From Cotesia glomerata (taxonomy: Eukaryota > Arthropoda > Insecta > Hymenoptera > Braconidae): 64,000 nt of DNA. Below, one piece after another: positions 9,105 to 21,148 of this stretch; position 1 is the stretch's first letter, and every line of letters starts with the position of its first letter. The notes below the pieces were generated by a model. That model saw nothing but the letters and a program-made list of their open reading frames with translations. It did no database searches and had not been told where the DNA came from. The position numbers and the translations under genes were made by a program. Location of the stretch: contig NC_058159.1 in assembly GCF_020080835.1 (NCBI RefSeq), positions 19,750,474 to 19,814,473 on the forward strand, written 5' to 3'.

Positions 9105-12064
9105 AGATATTGCAGCTCAACCTCAATCATTGTGAGGCTGCGCATGACCTGCTCATGCAAACTGTGCGCGAATTAGAGGCAGACGTAGCACTTATAAGTG
9201 AGCCTTATAGACACCTGAGTAACCAACCCTGGGAATCCGACAGCACTAACAAAGCCGTCATCTGGTCCTGCGGTAAATGTCCTTTTCAGAGAACAGTCAA
9301 CAATAAAGAAGCCGGCTTCGTAGCAGCATGGGTAGATGGCCTCCGCTTCTACAGTTGCTATGCACCACCTAGTCTCTCTAATGAACAGTTTGAAGACTTC
9401 CTTGATCGGCTAACTGAGGACGCAAGAAAACACTTTCCCGTGGCAATAGCTGGTGACTTCAATTCCTGGGCAGCAGACTGGGGCAGCAAGTTCACTAATA
9501 CACGTGGAAAAGCACTTCTCGAGGCAATGGCCACACTGGACGTGATCCTTCTTAACACCGGTGACACGCCAACGTATACTAAGGGAGAGGCAAACTCAAT
9601 TGTCGACCTTACATTTGTCAGCAGTTGCTTAGCTCGAAGAGGTTTTTCTTGGAAAGTATTGAACATCTACACAGCCAGTGACCATAGTGCGATACTATGG
9701 GAAATATCAACTGGCCAGAATCTAACAAGAGTCAACAGGAACGCCAGCGCGATTGGGTGGAAAGTTAAATCTCTCGACCTCACTGCTTTAGTAGTAGCCC
9801 TAGAGTGCGATCCGATCATCGTAGAAACTGCTGAAGAGAAGACCAAGGACCTAATGAGAAGAGTCACCCAGGCTTGCGACGCCAGTATGTCTCGGAAACG
9901 TGGCATGAATACAAGACCTTCGGTGCACTGGTGGAACGATCACATTAGCATTCTACGTTCAGAGTGTCTTAAAAAAAGAAGAAAGTCTCAGCGTGGCTAC
10001 AGACGACCTAACTCCGCAGAGCTGTTGGCAGAGTATAAAAAGGCCCGTCGAGAACTAAACAGAGCCATTAAAGAAAGCAAAAGACGCTGCTGGAAGGAAC
10101 TGGTCGCAGAAGTAGAGAAAGATCCATGGGGCAGACCGTATAAGGTGGTTATGACCCACCTGAAATGCCAGCCAATGCCATCACCTACGTGTCCACAGCT
10201 CCTAGAGAAGACTGTTACTGCGCTGTTTCCCCAACAGCCGGTATTCACCTACAAGTTGGAGCAGCTCAACCCTGAAGACATCCCAACTATCACGTTGGAC
10301 GAGTTGATAGAGGCAGGCAATCGTGTAGGAAATAATAAGGCGCCGGGATTGGACGGAATCCCTAATATTGCCCTGAAATCAATCCTTAGGGCAGCACCGG
10401 CATTATTCCTGGACGTTTACGATACATGCCTGAAGGAAGGGACTTCCCCAGAAGTGGAAACAGCAACGGCTAGTGCTACTTTCGAAGGAGAAAAAGCCGC
10501 CGGAAGAACCGTCATCCTACCGACCACTCTGCATGTTAGACACGGCCGGCAAAATATTCGAGCGCATAACTCATCAGAGAATTCATCAGAGGCTGTAGTC
10601 GATCTACTCCTGGCAGAGAACCAGTTTGATTTCCGAAAAGGACGGTCAATTCTGGATGCGATCAAATTGGTTGTTGATACAGCCAAAAATGCAATCGCCG
10701 GAATGAGATGGAAGGGTGGAAAGAAAAAATACTGCTTGGTAGCTGCTTTGGACATCAAGAATGCCTTCAACTCCGCTAACTGAGACTGCGTTATGCGGGC
10801 TCTAGGAGAAAAAAACGTACCAGGATCCCTTCGCAGAATGGTAGCGAGCTACTTTACGAATAGGGTTCTGAAATATGACACGAATAAGGGTACGGAAGAG
10901 TACGAAATCACCGGAGGAGTGCCACAGGGATCAGTTTTAGGTCCTCTGCTATGGAACATCATGTATGATGGCCTCCTGAGAATAGCATTGCCTACGGAAG
11001 TCAAACTTGTAGCATATGCGGATGACGTAGCTGTCGTGATCGTCGCAAATCACCTCGAAGAGATAGAAATGGCATTTGATATTATACTCAGACGATTCAA
11101 TTTGTAGATGGACATGGTGAACTTGCAACTAGCCAAGCATTAAACCGAGGCAGTGCTCATCACCAGTAGAAAAACGGCAGAAACTATCAAGTTGAGAGTC
11201 GGAGAACAAGAAATCACATCACAACCATTTATCCGTCATCTGGGAGTGATGCTGGATGCCCGACCCAACTTCAAGCAGCAGGTGGAACACGTCAGTGCCA
11301 AAGCATCAGTAGTGAGGGCTAGTCTTGCACGGCTGATGCCTAACATCGGAGGCCCAATGCAGAGCAGGAGGCTACTATTGTCATCAGTAGTCACATCAGT
11401 GCTCACTTACAGAATATCCATTTGGGCTGATGCACTGGAAACCCAAGAATCATAGAGAAAAGCTGGACCAATATATCGACTGAGTGCCCTACGAGTAGCT
11501 CGTGCCTTCCGCACTATATCAGAAGAAGCAGTGTGCGTCATTGCCGGAACCCTACCTCTTAGAGTTCTAGCAGAGGAAAGACGAGCCCTTTACCAACGAA
11601 AAAGGTCAACTGCACTGAGCCCTGAAGAACTTAGAATTGAAGAACGGCAGAACAGCATAGGCCGATGGCAACTACAATGGGATGCTGCAAAGAAGGGTAG
11701 GAGGACGCACCGCCTCATACCTCGGATCGACATTTGGCTTAACCGGAATCACGGCGAGGTCAATTACTATCTTACGCAGATGTTGTCGGGACACGGGTGT
11801 TTTCGAGAGTATCTACACCGCTTTAAGCACGATGACTCTTCGGAGTGCCCGTCCTGCCCAGGAGTTGCTGAAGATGTGGAGCACGTCTTCTTTATATGTT
11901 TCGATCCATAGCGTGAAGAGTTGGAGAGTATCCTGAACCAGCGAATGCAACCAGATTGACTAGTTGTAGCAATGTTGTCACCAAAAGCTGCCTGGAACGC
12001 TACCAACACGTTTGTAACGGAAGTCTTCAGACTTGCGTTCCACTGAAAGAAGAAGAGCAAATAT
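9101..12064 (+). pseudogene. R1-clade LINE ORF2 (APE endonuclease + reverse transcriptase), broken
   Basis: The start is taken at the ATG overlapping the gag stop (MKILQLNLNHC). The upstream in-frame ATG at 9053 lies inside gag and is less likely. The endonuclease has LNLNHC, SEPY, GDFNSW and ASDHSAI, so its catalytic residues are present. RT motifs follow: NNKAPGLDGIPNIA, LDIKNAFNSAN, GGVPQGSVLGPLLWN and VAYADDVAVVIV (about 11010). A C-terminal CPSCPG...EHVFF knuckle is present. Lesions include a double frameshift between about 10445 and 10600 and stops at 10781-10783 (NSANW to NSAN-stop), 11105-11107, about 11142 and about 11453. It ends in degraded sequence. At least two of the stops are TGG changed to TGA or TAG. 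Confidence 0.9.
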
Positions 12065-12174
12065 CAGAAGATAGAAGGAAAGTAGTTAACACCTTAGCCA
12101 CCAAAAGGAAGAGCAGTAGCTGGTTCCTCCCCTCACGAAGTAATGCCTGACGGCGGAAAAATTTCATCTCGCTT

Positions 12175-12615
12175 ATTCTATAAACTCATATTAAGAAGGT
12201 CTTTTCCAATTCCCTTCTCAATCATTTGCTTCCAATTATCCTGTTACGTGAATGTGAAACGCTTCACGTAATAATAACCGTAACTCCTATTCTTTCCCGC
12301 TTCACAGCATTTTTTAATTTTAAAAATGTGGACCGTAAGATAGACGGTGTAGCGTGATGTATGTAGAATAAGTGAAAAGGAAGTTTGGTATAGTCCGGGT
12401 AGCTCAAATGGTAGAGTAGCCGACATGTCTTGGTAAGGTTCTGGGTTCAAATCTCAGTCCGAATTTTTTTTCGCACATTCTATAAACTTACATTAAGAAG
12501 GTCCTTTTTAATCCTTTGCTCCTAATTATCCTGTTACGTGAATGTGGAACGCTTCGCGTAATAATTAACCGTAACTCCTCTTCTTTCTTGCTTTACAGCA
12601 TTATTTAATTTTAAT
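12175..12615 (+). mobile_element. Second SINE-like tRNA module between about 140-bp direct repeats
   Basis: Positions 12175-12323 and 12477-12615 are diverged direct repeats (ATTCTATAAACT ... TTACGTGAATGTG ... CAGCATT). The core between them contains ACCGT-AAGATAG-ACGGT and then a tRNA-like sequence. It parallels the 2837-3166 module, but the flanking repeats are unrelated to those there. The shared core with different flanks suggests that the core is the mobile part. Confidence 0.5.
12393..12464 (+). ncRNA. tRNA-like sequence (SINE head), not a functional tRNA
   Basis: Box A-like TAGCTCAAATGGTAGAG and box B-like GGTTCAAATCTC lie at tRNA spacing. The T arm is CTGGG/CTCAG with one wobble, and the acceptor arm mostly pairs (GTCCGGG/TCCGAAT). 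The anticodon stem pairs only with wobbles and leaves a six-nucleotide loop, so this is unlikely to be a working tRNA. Confidence 0.5.
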
Positions 12616-13185
12616 TTATAGATTTCGACCAATTTAATAGTCTAGACCTTACGGAAAGGCGCTCCACTCTCCCAAGTGGAAATATGAACAAGATTGATCA
12701 TAGATAACTTACCGATAGAGGTTTCATTTGAAAACTATTAAATTGAAAATCATTTACTGATGTCAAAATATGAAGAAAATATATAAAATTCAGAATATTT
12801 TGAGAGAATTGTTCATATTTCTGGAAAAATAAAGTTTTTAGTGCTAAAATGACTGACTTAATAGAATTATAAGTTTACTAATAAGATTATCTCCAAGGAT
12901 ATGAACTTCATCTAAAACCAAAAGAAACCATTTTGTAGAGAATTTAATTTCCTACAAGCCTGTTTTCAAGATTTTTTGCCAAATCTAAATACTGTGACAA
13001 ATATTTCAAAAAACTATAATTTGATCGAAAAATGAACTTCAACTGACCGTCGGCACGTGTTCGTTTTGTTTAAAATCAAAAAGCAAAATTTTTCCCGTAG
13101 TTTTTCGTCAAAAGGAAGGATTTTTTTGGGTGCCAGAAAAAATTTAATTTTTAACGACCACCCTAACATACATGCATACATACTA
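12616..13185. other. No gene recognised; ends in a (CATA)n tract
   Basis: AT-rich sequence without supported features. The last 15-20 bp (CATACATGCATACATAC) are part of the microsatellite that hosts the next two elements. Confidence 0.5.
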
Positions 13186-13535
13186 GGGTGCGTCAAAATT
13201 TAATCTCTAAAAGCAAGCTTTTAAAATTGGAATTTTGAGTTCCGCTTTTAGCAGAAGTTAGGTTTGGGCATTTCCTGAGATATTTCGATGTGTCAGGATT
13301 TATTTGATGCTTACATAATTGTTTAACAGGAGTTTCGTTGGAGGAATTTTTTTGGAATTAAAAAATTTAAAAATTTGGCCAAACGAAACTCCTGTTAAAA
13401 AATTCTGTAAATATCAAATAAATTGTGACACACCAAAATATATCAGGAAATGCCCAAATACAGCTCCTGTTAAAAGCGAAACTCAAAATTTCAATTTTAA
13501 AAGGTTGCTTTCGAAGATTAAATTTTGACGCACAC
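13186..13535. mobile_element. 350-bp foldback MITE with TA target duplication
   Basis: The two halves are inverted copies of each other at roughly 80% by eye. The ends are GGGTGCGTCAAAATTTAATC on the left and the complement of GTGTGCGTCAAAATTTAATC on the right. TA is present on both sides (13184-13185 and 13536-13537), as expected for a Tc1/mariner-type MITE. The ORF on its + strand is an accident of the hairpin. It lies in a (CATA)n microsatellite. Confidence 0.75.
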
Positions 13536-13566
13536 TAATACATACATACATACATACATACATACA

Positions 13567-15105
13567 TCTATATACATATAAGCGAAATACCACTGACTTA
13601 TCACTAGATCTCCGAAACTATTGGACCGATTCATTTAAAATTTGGCATAGGTACTCTTTTTTCACCGTAGACGAGAGATAAGAAGGGATTTTGCGCAATT
13701 CCTAACCAAAATGGATTTTTCGTCAACCATCACGTATGCTACCCCCTCCCCTCGCTCTCATTCTTCCCCTCCCCTCTTGTGCCCTATCTCCCGTGCCTTC
13801 TTCCCCCTTCCCTATCTCTCTCTCTCTCTATTTTTTTAGGGGAAAATATCATTTTGATTCTTCAATCTAAGAAACCATCAGTGACACCCATCAATAATAA
13901 AACTAAACCCCACCCTACCCCCCACCCCCACAACCACCCACGCTAATCAACCGCTGCCATGGTTACCAATGCCATAGTTACCGTTGCCATGGTTATCATT
14001 ACCATTGTTACCGTTGCCATAGTTACCGTTACCATGGTTACCGTTGCTATGGTTCCGTTGCTATGGTTACCGTTGTCATGGTTACCGTTGCCATGGTTAC
14101 CGTAACTGTGGTTACGATTACTATGGTTACAGTTGCTATAATAACTGTCAAAATAAATAAATTATAATAACAAATCCGGTTGTCAACTAAATTCAGAGGA
14201 ATCATTAGAATAAAAGTAGAAAGTTACTAAATACTAATATGTTATACAATTATTCAACAGTATTATCCTATACAATGTTAGACAAATACCTTTTGATTTC
14301 AAATTTTATCGATTGATTGTTGGGACAGTAGGAATTAATAATCATGCTTTTTTTAAGAAAGAATAGCGAAATCATTAGTAACTGATATAGCTAATATGTA
14401 TTGTAATGATCATAAAGGATGAACTCCATTATATCATAACACAGCTAAATATAACATAAATTCATTAAGTGGATTTTGTTAAATGATTATACTGATTTTA
14501 ATGATTGAAATTAAAATGGTAAAGTGTGTCTGATGTATCTTTTCTAAAATTTTACAACTAAATCGTTAAATTATTATAATAAAAAGGTTGATGTAAGTTA
14601 ATTCTTAATAAAATGAATAATAAATATTTTTTTTAATACCACTTAATTTGTAATGAATTTCCTGATAACAAAGATTAAAAATATTCATTTTTATATTTAT
14701 AAGCAGAAATAAATTTACTCATTAACTTATCGATGTTAATTTTCAATCAAATTTATATAATAACATTGTAGTTTATATTCTCAATTAATATATGATTTAT
14801 TTCATAATCTTGATTACTAATATTCATATTTTTATAAAAAATGGTGCTGCGATAAGAAATAATAATCTGAATTAACAATCTTAATAACGTTATTGAAGTT
14901 GGCGCTCAGACAAAAGAATAATATAACATATTTATTTATGTAATTTATTAACAAATTCAGAGCTGTAAAAATAATTATTTTATAGATAAAAAGCGATATC
15001 ATTTCGTTACGATTGATGAAATTAATCATTTTGTTTATATTTTTTGTATGGGTTACAAAATTAAATTTTATTGCATGCCCAGCGAAGCGGGCGGGTATCA
15101 GCTAG
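13567..15105 (+). mobile_element. Non-autonomous canonical Helitron
   Basis: The 5' end is TCTATATACATATAAGCGAA, followed by the CTCCGAAACTATTGGACCGAT-type block common to insect Helitrons. The 3' end is a hairpin (GCCCAGC-GAA-GCGGGC with one mismatch) about 10 nt upstream of a terminal CTAG (15102-15105). The element sits between A (13566) and T (15106) without a target duplication, the Helitron rule. Its 1,539 bp encode no Rep/helicase. The interior holds a pyrimidine-rich tract (13735-13835), a 15-bp minisatellite and AT-rich filler. Confidence 0.85.
13954..14140. repeat. 15-bp minisatellite (CCATGGTTACCGTTG)n
   Basis: About twelve diverged copies of a 15-bp unit, lying inside the Helitron. 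The period is a multiple of three, but no long ORF uses it. Confidence 0.8.
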
Positions 15106-15106
15106 T

Positions 15107-15860
15107 ACATACATACATACATACAGACATAGTGACAACATCGTGGGGATACTCAGAGAAGCTTCCTGTGACCTTAAAGCGTCGAGATCTGATGAAAACT
15201 CGATTTTTTCTAAACGGAGTAAAAACAATAATTTGCCGATTTTTGAAAATCTTCGACTTTCTTAGCGGAAAGTTAAGAAAAAAAGAAAAATTTTACAGAA
15301 TTTCGGTGAAATTTTACAGTGATTCCGAAAAAAAACTTTTTTCGGTTTTCTTTCGTTCACGATATCTCTCGAACGAATCAACCAATTTTGACCGGACTGG
15401 TGGCGATCAACGTTCTTTTTTGAGGTTAAAAGCTTATTATTTTTTGAAGTTGATCGATTATACCGTTTAAAAGTTATTGCAAAAAAAAAACACATTTAAT
15501 AAAGAGTTTTTTCTTAGTTTTTTTGAGATTTCTCAAAATTTCTCAAAATCTATCGGTTCAAATTTACAGGAAATCTAATTTGGGTCAAGCCCTTTCGAAT
15601 GGCGTCAACTGCGATGGAATCGGTTTGGTCGTTTAAAAGTTATGAGAGGTTTACATACAAATACACACACACACATACATGCATACACACAGACATAGTG
15701 ACAACATCGCGGCGGTAATCAGGGAAGCTTCCTGTGACCTTAAAACGTCAAGATCTTATGAATACAGGATTTTTGCAAAACAGGGTAAAAACAATAACTT
15801 GCCGATTTTTGAAAATCTTCGACTTTCTTAGCGGAAAGTTAAAAAAAAAAAAAGAAAAAT
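15107..15860 (-). repeat. TTAACTTCCCGC-family repeats, one half copy and one near-complete copy
   Basis: 15107-15280 is the part of the family that normally follows its microsatellite. Here the microsatellite is (TACA)n, which also hosts the MITE and Helitron just upstream. 15285-15855 is a second copy with (CA)/(TACA) repeats at about 15655-15695. Both end near CTTTCTTAGCGGAAAGTTAA. ORFs in this region are spurious. Confidence 0.65.
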
Positions 15861-16327
15861 TTTACAAAATTTTTTGATAAAAAAATTTACATCATTATAC
15901 AATTTCGTTAATACAGTGGTCCAGTTGAAAGCTCCCAGCTAAGGCGGATATGAGTTTATAATCAATATCTATTACATAGAAGTTACATAGAAGTTGAGTT
16001 ACAAATTTTTGAAAGTGACTTGAAAACTGACTTTCATATTATTCTATTGAAATTAAAATACACTTCTTTACATAAAAAATTTTTTACAAAACAAAAATAA
16101 ACTCACCAAGAAATGTTAAAAATTTGCTTATATTTTAAAAAAAATATTACAACCATAATTGTATTTTGAGATTCATCTAATCATATTTTACTACTTTAGA
16201 GCATGTTGAACGAACAATTTAAATTCCCTGTATAGTTTAATCCATAAAATAAATATATTTCTTATTTTTCACCATTCTACACCCTGTAAATCAATTACAA
16301 TCTAAAAGTTGTAATTTCTGTTTACAG

Positions 16328-16607
16328 ATATTACGAAATTGTGCGGGATGTAAGGCCGAATAAAGGAACGATATTAAAATCTTCAGTAGAATACATTAAG
16401 CTTTTGAAAAATGAGCTCACTCGACTAAAACAATGTGAAATCAGGCATAAGCAATTAGAACACCAAAACCGCCGACTTCAACTACGTGTTCAGGAACTAG
16501 AGCTTCAAGCAAAAGCTCATGGCCTTCCTGTCACAGATTTTCATTGGGCTACTACTTCTGCGGGCGCTGTTAATTCTTTTTGCAGAAGTAAAAATAATAA
16601 AAAAAAA
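16328..16607 (+). CDS. Mitf: Mitf exon: second half of bHLH plus leucine zipper
   Basis: The exon follows a 3' splice site (TGTTTACAG) and encodes YYEIVRDVRPNKGTILKSS, the second helix of an MITF/TFE-type bHLH. A leucine zipper follows with regularly spaced L/I residues (VEYIKLLKNELTRLK, then QLEHQNRRLQLRVQELELQA, about residues 18-62 of the exon). MITF/TFE proteins are nuclear transcription factors that bind E-box/M-box DNA as dimers and control lysosomal and related genes. The first base completes a codon begun in the previous exon, which must lie left of the window because no basic region is visible here. The 3' end is set at a good 5' splice site, AAA|GTAAGA (16608), in phase 0. The 3' end is less certain than the core, because the last residues (NNKKK) are low-complexity. 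Confidence 0.88.
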
Positions 16608-18324
16608 GTAAGATACTTCAAATATTATTTTTTTTTCTTTTTTAAATACATTTTTTCAAATCTCTACGGATTTGTCAAAACCCTTGTGAAAACTGCGTGT
16701 CAAAATAATTTCGTTTCGATACAGTTAATTTTTTTCGACTGTCAGTTCGGTGACTTTTTCTGCGGTTTCGGCAGCCATATATATTATTTTTCATAAAACA
16801 GGATTGAAATAACTATAAACAAGCAGAAAGTATACATACATGATGGTATAATTACTAACTATTTTATCATCTGTTAAAATTTTTCTTTAGCTCGACCTAC
16901 AGAGAGGATAATACTACTCGCAGGAAAATTCAAACAAAAAAACAAATAATTTTTATCGTTACGATCTAAATAATTTGTGTATGACATGAGCGCTTAAGGC
17001 ATGTTCATTTGGATTTTCCAAACTTTTATTTCATGTTTTTATAGAACTATTTTCTTAATGCCAATTTCAATAAGTTTTTCCAAGTTGATGATAATTTTTT
17101 AGGTACACTTTCATTCAATTTCGGATAAGACAAAATTTTTAAATCAGTAAAGTTGATTTTCAAGATATCCGCGCTTATTTGAGGTTATGTGTTATATGAT
17201 TATAACATAGACCACCTTAATCGTAGTAATACATTAAAATTTAGCATTCCCCAATATTGCTGGTTAGAAATAAAATATGGTATCATCCAATAGGTGGGAC
17301 AATGGAGATATAAGCATACATTTTTTTTTCCTGAATCAAGTTCATTTTTAAAGTGAAACTTTTATTCTATCGCCCCAAAATTTTTTGTCCATCTATCGCA
17401 TGTCGCATTACCCGGCCGTAGAGTAGGAATAAAGTGAAAGGCAGATGGCAGAGCAGCCAAGGCCAATATGGCAGCGCTCATAGCTCGCATCAGCTAACCG
17501 TGTAGTATTTATATTCAAATGCAATGTAAGACGTTGCTTACTCCCTAAAAAAACAAAAGGATCGAAAATGATTCATATACTGAACTTTTATAAAAGGTAG
17601 AATTTGAAAAAATTTGAAATATTAATAGTTTAATACATTTATAAACTACGAGACTCATGGCAAAAATAAAATTATTGATAGAATAATTGAATTGGAAGGT
17701 AGATTTCGATATAATTAATAGTTAATAAAATTATATCAAACAATAAATTCTTAAATTATCAGTGAAAAAATCACAATTAATTTTTAATCAAACCACCGTT
17801 AGTTCTATTACACGGGCTTATATAACCCGTCTACCAAAAACTGTCAGAAATTGAAATTCTTATAATCTTAATAAAATCATCATTCGGTAAATGTTTGATA
17901 GATCAAATTAAAGACGCAATTTAATCAACCATAAGATAAGTTTAAAAAAAAATGGTATGTATACTTATGTACACGAGTCAGAAGTTATACTTCTTTGGCA
18001 TGAGAAAAAAAATTTTGAAGAAAAATAAATGCAAAAATGATCGAAGAAAAATGTTAAAAACAATCAAAAAGGTTATATTATAGTAAAAATTTAGCTATAC
18101 CGTATAAATATAAAATCATTATCATATGATAATTATATATAATTATCATATTATCATTATCGTATAAATATAAATTCATTATCATATGAATTTAATTCGA
18201 TATTATTTAAGATTTTTCTGAATTCATTACTGATTACAGCTGATTAATCAACTAATTTTGGAGTTTCAAAGTATCAATAATTTATAATTGATAACTATAA
18301 AATATTTTAATTATTTATTTAAAG
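16608..18324. other. Intron sequence with scattered repeat fragments
   Basis: No gene. GGATTTTCCAAACTTTT at about 17013 recurs inverted at about 19296-19312 and in a related form near 49890. AAGTGAAACTTTTATTCTATCG at about 17351 resembles the terminal motif of the Helentron-like elements at 42381 and 46757. Confidence 0.45.
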
Positions 18325-18787
18325 TATATGGGGCATTTCATACCAAATCGGCTACTTTTTTAGGTTGACCTCTCCAATTTTTTTGAAAATTTTGTATGTT
18401 TTCAATACCGTCAAAGAACACCTTCATGAATTTTTTTCAAATTTTTTTGACCACGCGTTTCTGAGAATTGATTTTTTCCAAAATTCGAAATTTTTTTTGA
18501 AAGAGCTATAACTTCGCGAAAAATACAACTATCAGGGTCCCGTTTTCTTTCAAAATTTTTGTTTTTTAATGCTCTTTCAGAAATAAAATACCTCTTTGAT
18601 TTCCTTTGATTTATTCCTATTTCTTTTAAGTTTTAAACAAAAAAAACATTTTTTGGAAATGCATGCCCCCTTCGATTTTTTTGAAAAAATTCTCAAGAAA
18701 ACTTGGACAAATATAGAAAATTTTTAGACCAATCCGATCATGGACAGACGTTTCGTTCTATTTTTTTTCTTAATTCAAAAATTTTTT
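18325..18787 (+). repeat. Left arm of a widely spaced inverted repeat
   Basis: About 460 bp, beginning ATGGGGCATTTCATACCAAA and ending in an AATTCAAAAATTT run. It matches 24127-24586 in inverse orientation with few differences by eye. The pair could be two independent insertions of one MITE-like family or the two ends of one larger element. Confidence 0.7.
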
Positions 18788-19859
18788 TTTTTTAAATTGC
18801 ATGTATTTACTTTTACACTCTCATGCATGTACTCGGATAATTATTTTTTTGTACCAGAGAAACAATTTAATCAATATTTTCATTAATTTAGCATTTATTT
18901 ATTACTTTAATGAATTGGAGTTTATTCGTAACATCAAAATAATTAGCCTCTTTCAAATTCATCATGAACGTATTAAGCGCTATCTTTTGACCACGAAATT
19001 GACTAGATTTCTTCCGTATGTAAGTACAATTTTTATGTTGGTTGCATTGGCTTTTATCACGATATTTGTTTATTTTGGTGAATTGACGTTAAATTTTTGA
19101 TTACTGGTGTTTAAACGAACTTCAATTTAATTTCATATTTAAATTAATATTAACACTTACTTGAAATAAATTTTGATTCTACAATTATTTGAAAGAGTTG
19201 TTAATTAATCAAATAAGAGTTAAGTAATTAATTTTCAATAGTACGGTATGTTTACAAAGATCAGTAATCAATAATTCACCAAAATAAACAAAAAGTTTGG
19301 AAAATCCAAAAGTGCACGCCTCATAACGCTCACTCACTTTATAAGAAAAAAATAAATTGTGTAATTGATGAAAAAAAAAAAATTATCATTAAGTAATTTC
19401 ATACAGAGTATTTTTTATTTTTTTTTTAAATATCAGCGCCCTTTATTCTTGTCATATGCGCACGCAGTCTAAAAAATCTAACTTGATCAAGTGGCGCCAT
19501 AGTTTTCACGTGACAAATACGAAAAATTCGTATGTCTTTGTACGGTTGTATCGTCGTGAATTTTGATAAAAATTCAATTTAAAAAAAATGCGTAAACTAG
19601 GCTAATGATATGAAATATGGATCCAGTTCATCGCATTCTTAAACTAATAAAAAAGGTCCGGTCTTGAGATATCAATTTGTTCGGGCGTAATCGTTGGTAC
19701 ATCTAAAATAGGGTGACATCAGGACGTCCACGTAAAATTTTTTTCAAAACGTTATTTTTTTTCAAAATAGCTGCATGAAATGATTTCAGAAAGTGAAAGA
19801 TGGTTTAATTTAAGTGTTTTCTCGGTGTATATTTACCTATCATATTGTATAACTGAATT
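18788..19859. other. No gene recognised
   Basis: AT-rich intron. A local inverted repeat pairs about 19068-19105 with about 19257-19295 (TTTATTTTGGTGAATT...TTGATTACTG). The ORF at 18801-19100 lacks any recognisable domain and I regard it as chance. Confidence 0.45.
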
Positions 19860-20236
19860 TTCTTAGCGGGAAGTTAAAAATTAGGAAACGGTTGACCCTG
19901 AAGGCCATCCCTGCAACTTCCCCCCAACTCTATACCTAAACGCTTGAAATTAAACTTATGACGTTTTTAAGCTCTTCGAGCTCAAAAATACAATTTGTAT
20001 GTTGTTTAGAGCTCTCTGAGATCAAAAAATAGCTTTTGTATGCTATTGAGCTCTTCGAGCTCAAAAATTTGATAGCAGTTTGATAAATTACTATTTTTTG
20101 AATTTTAAAATCGCAATAACTTTTGAATGAATAAACCGATTTTCACGCGGTTAATAATATTCGACGCACTTTCTTAAGCTTCATAAAGAATCTTCAAGTT
20201 TAGATTGATAGAACAAAAAATTTCGAAGTAATTCCG
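19860..20236 (-). repeat. TTAACTTCCCGC-family fragment upstream of LINE copy 3
   Basis: This covers the start of the family copy (CTTAGCGGGAAGTTAAAAATTAGG at 19862, then GGTTGACCCTGAAGGCCATC) down to CCGAAAAAA. The matching remainder, from the CA tract to CCTTAGCGGAAAG, lies at 23949-24118 after LINE copy 3. The piece that normally joins them, about 300 bp including the bases before the CA tract, is gone. Confidence 0.65.
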
Positions 20237-20238
20237 AA

Positions 20239-21148
20239 AAAAAGCCCTCCCCAACGACTGGCAGGGCAGGTCGACGAACCTAAGAAGACGACTGACTGGG
20301 AAAAAGTACAGTCTAAGAAGGAGAAGAGAATGCTAGCTAGAGAGCAACTCCCAAAGCAACCGCCGAAAGAGCCCCGGCCGGAACCTAAGCGGGAGAAACC
20401 GCGAAAATGGACCAGGCCTGACGCTCTGATCATCCGTCCGGTCGAGAAGGAGAAGTACGCCAAAATATTGCGTCGTATAAATCAGGCCGTCCCTGACGAA
20501 CAGGTCCGCACAACCGTGGAAAAGATCCACAAAACCAAAACTGGGGACATGCTGATTACGCTCTCAAAGAAGAGTATCGACAAAGGCCAAGCCGTGCAAA
20601 AGACCATCATGGATATTCTTCAAAAAGAGGCCGAAGTAATCTGCAAAGGACCGCAGGAGACCATCGAGATCCGAGACATTGATGATGACACGATGAAGAA
20701 GCACATTCAGACTGCCCTGAAAACGGAAACCGGAGAAACTTGCGAAATACCACTAGAGGCTATCAAGATCCGTAAGGCCTACAGAGGTACGCAAACGGCT
20801 ATAGTGACACTACCAGCAGCTGGAGCACAACAGCTACTGGAAGGAAGCGGCAAAATAAGGATTGGCTGGGTCAATTGCCGAATAAGAGCAACTAGAAGAC
20901 CAGTCCAATGCTTTAAATGCTGGCACTTCGGACATGTTGGGTCCCAATGTAAAAGCCAAGTAGAACGGTCTAAACTCTGCATCAGATGTGGACAAGAAGG
21001 GCACCGTATCTCTGACTGTAAAAATCCTGCCAAGTGTGCAATATGTGCTGAGCAGCAAGGAGCAAAGGACGTGGCTCACCATGCCGGCACCCACAGGTGC
21101 CCGGTATTTCAGGAGGCGCTCCAGAAGTTGACGAACAAACAACCATGA
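20239..21148 (+). pseudogene. R1-clade LINE ORF1 (Gag), 5' truncated
   Basis: The open frame encodes the C-terminal two thirds of gag: the basic linker (KQPPKEPRPEPKREKPRKW), the central domain and three zinc knuckles (CFKCWHFGHVGSQC, CIRCGQEGHRISDC, CAICAEQQG...H). The frame itself is undamaged, but the N-terminal coiled-coil region is missing. It ends in an ATGA overlap with ORF2. Confidence 0.88.

Larger units (their letters stand above)
7248..12153 (+). mobile_element. R1-clade non-LTR retrotransposon, copy 2 (near full length)
   Basis: The 5' end (CTGCGGCAGAGGAGAAACTG) matches the 5' end of minus-strand copy 4 near 59100, and both abut a CA/TG tract. A 5' UTR of about 530 bp (7248-7778) shows no ORF of its own and is shared with copy 4. 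ORF1 (gag) and ORF2 follow with an ATGA overlap. The 3' UTR breaks off near 12153, just after CCTCACGAAGTAATGCCTGA, so the 3' hairpin and A-tail seen in copies 1 and 3 are missing. The sequence after the break is the second tRNA-like module region. Confidence 0.85.

Noticed and set aside
13319..13528. Short ORF at 13319-13528
   Set aside because: It lies inside the 350-bp foldback MITE and depends on its palindromic sequence.
18801..19100. 99-residue hydrophobic ORF as a membrane protein
   Set aside because: AT-rich sequence readily gives hydrophobic chance ORFs; there is no splice or family support and it lies within the Mitf intron.
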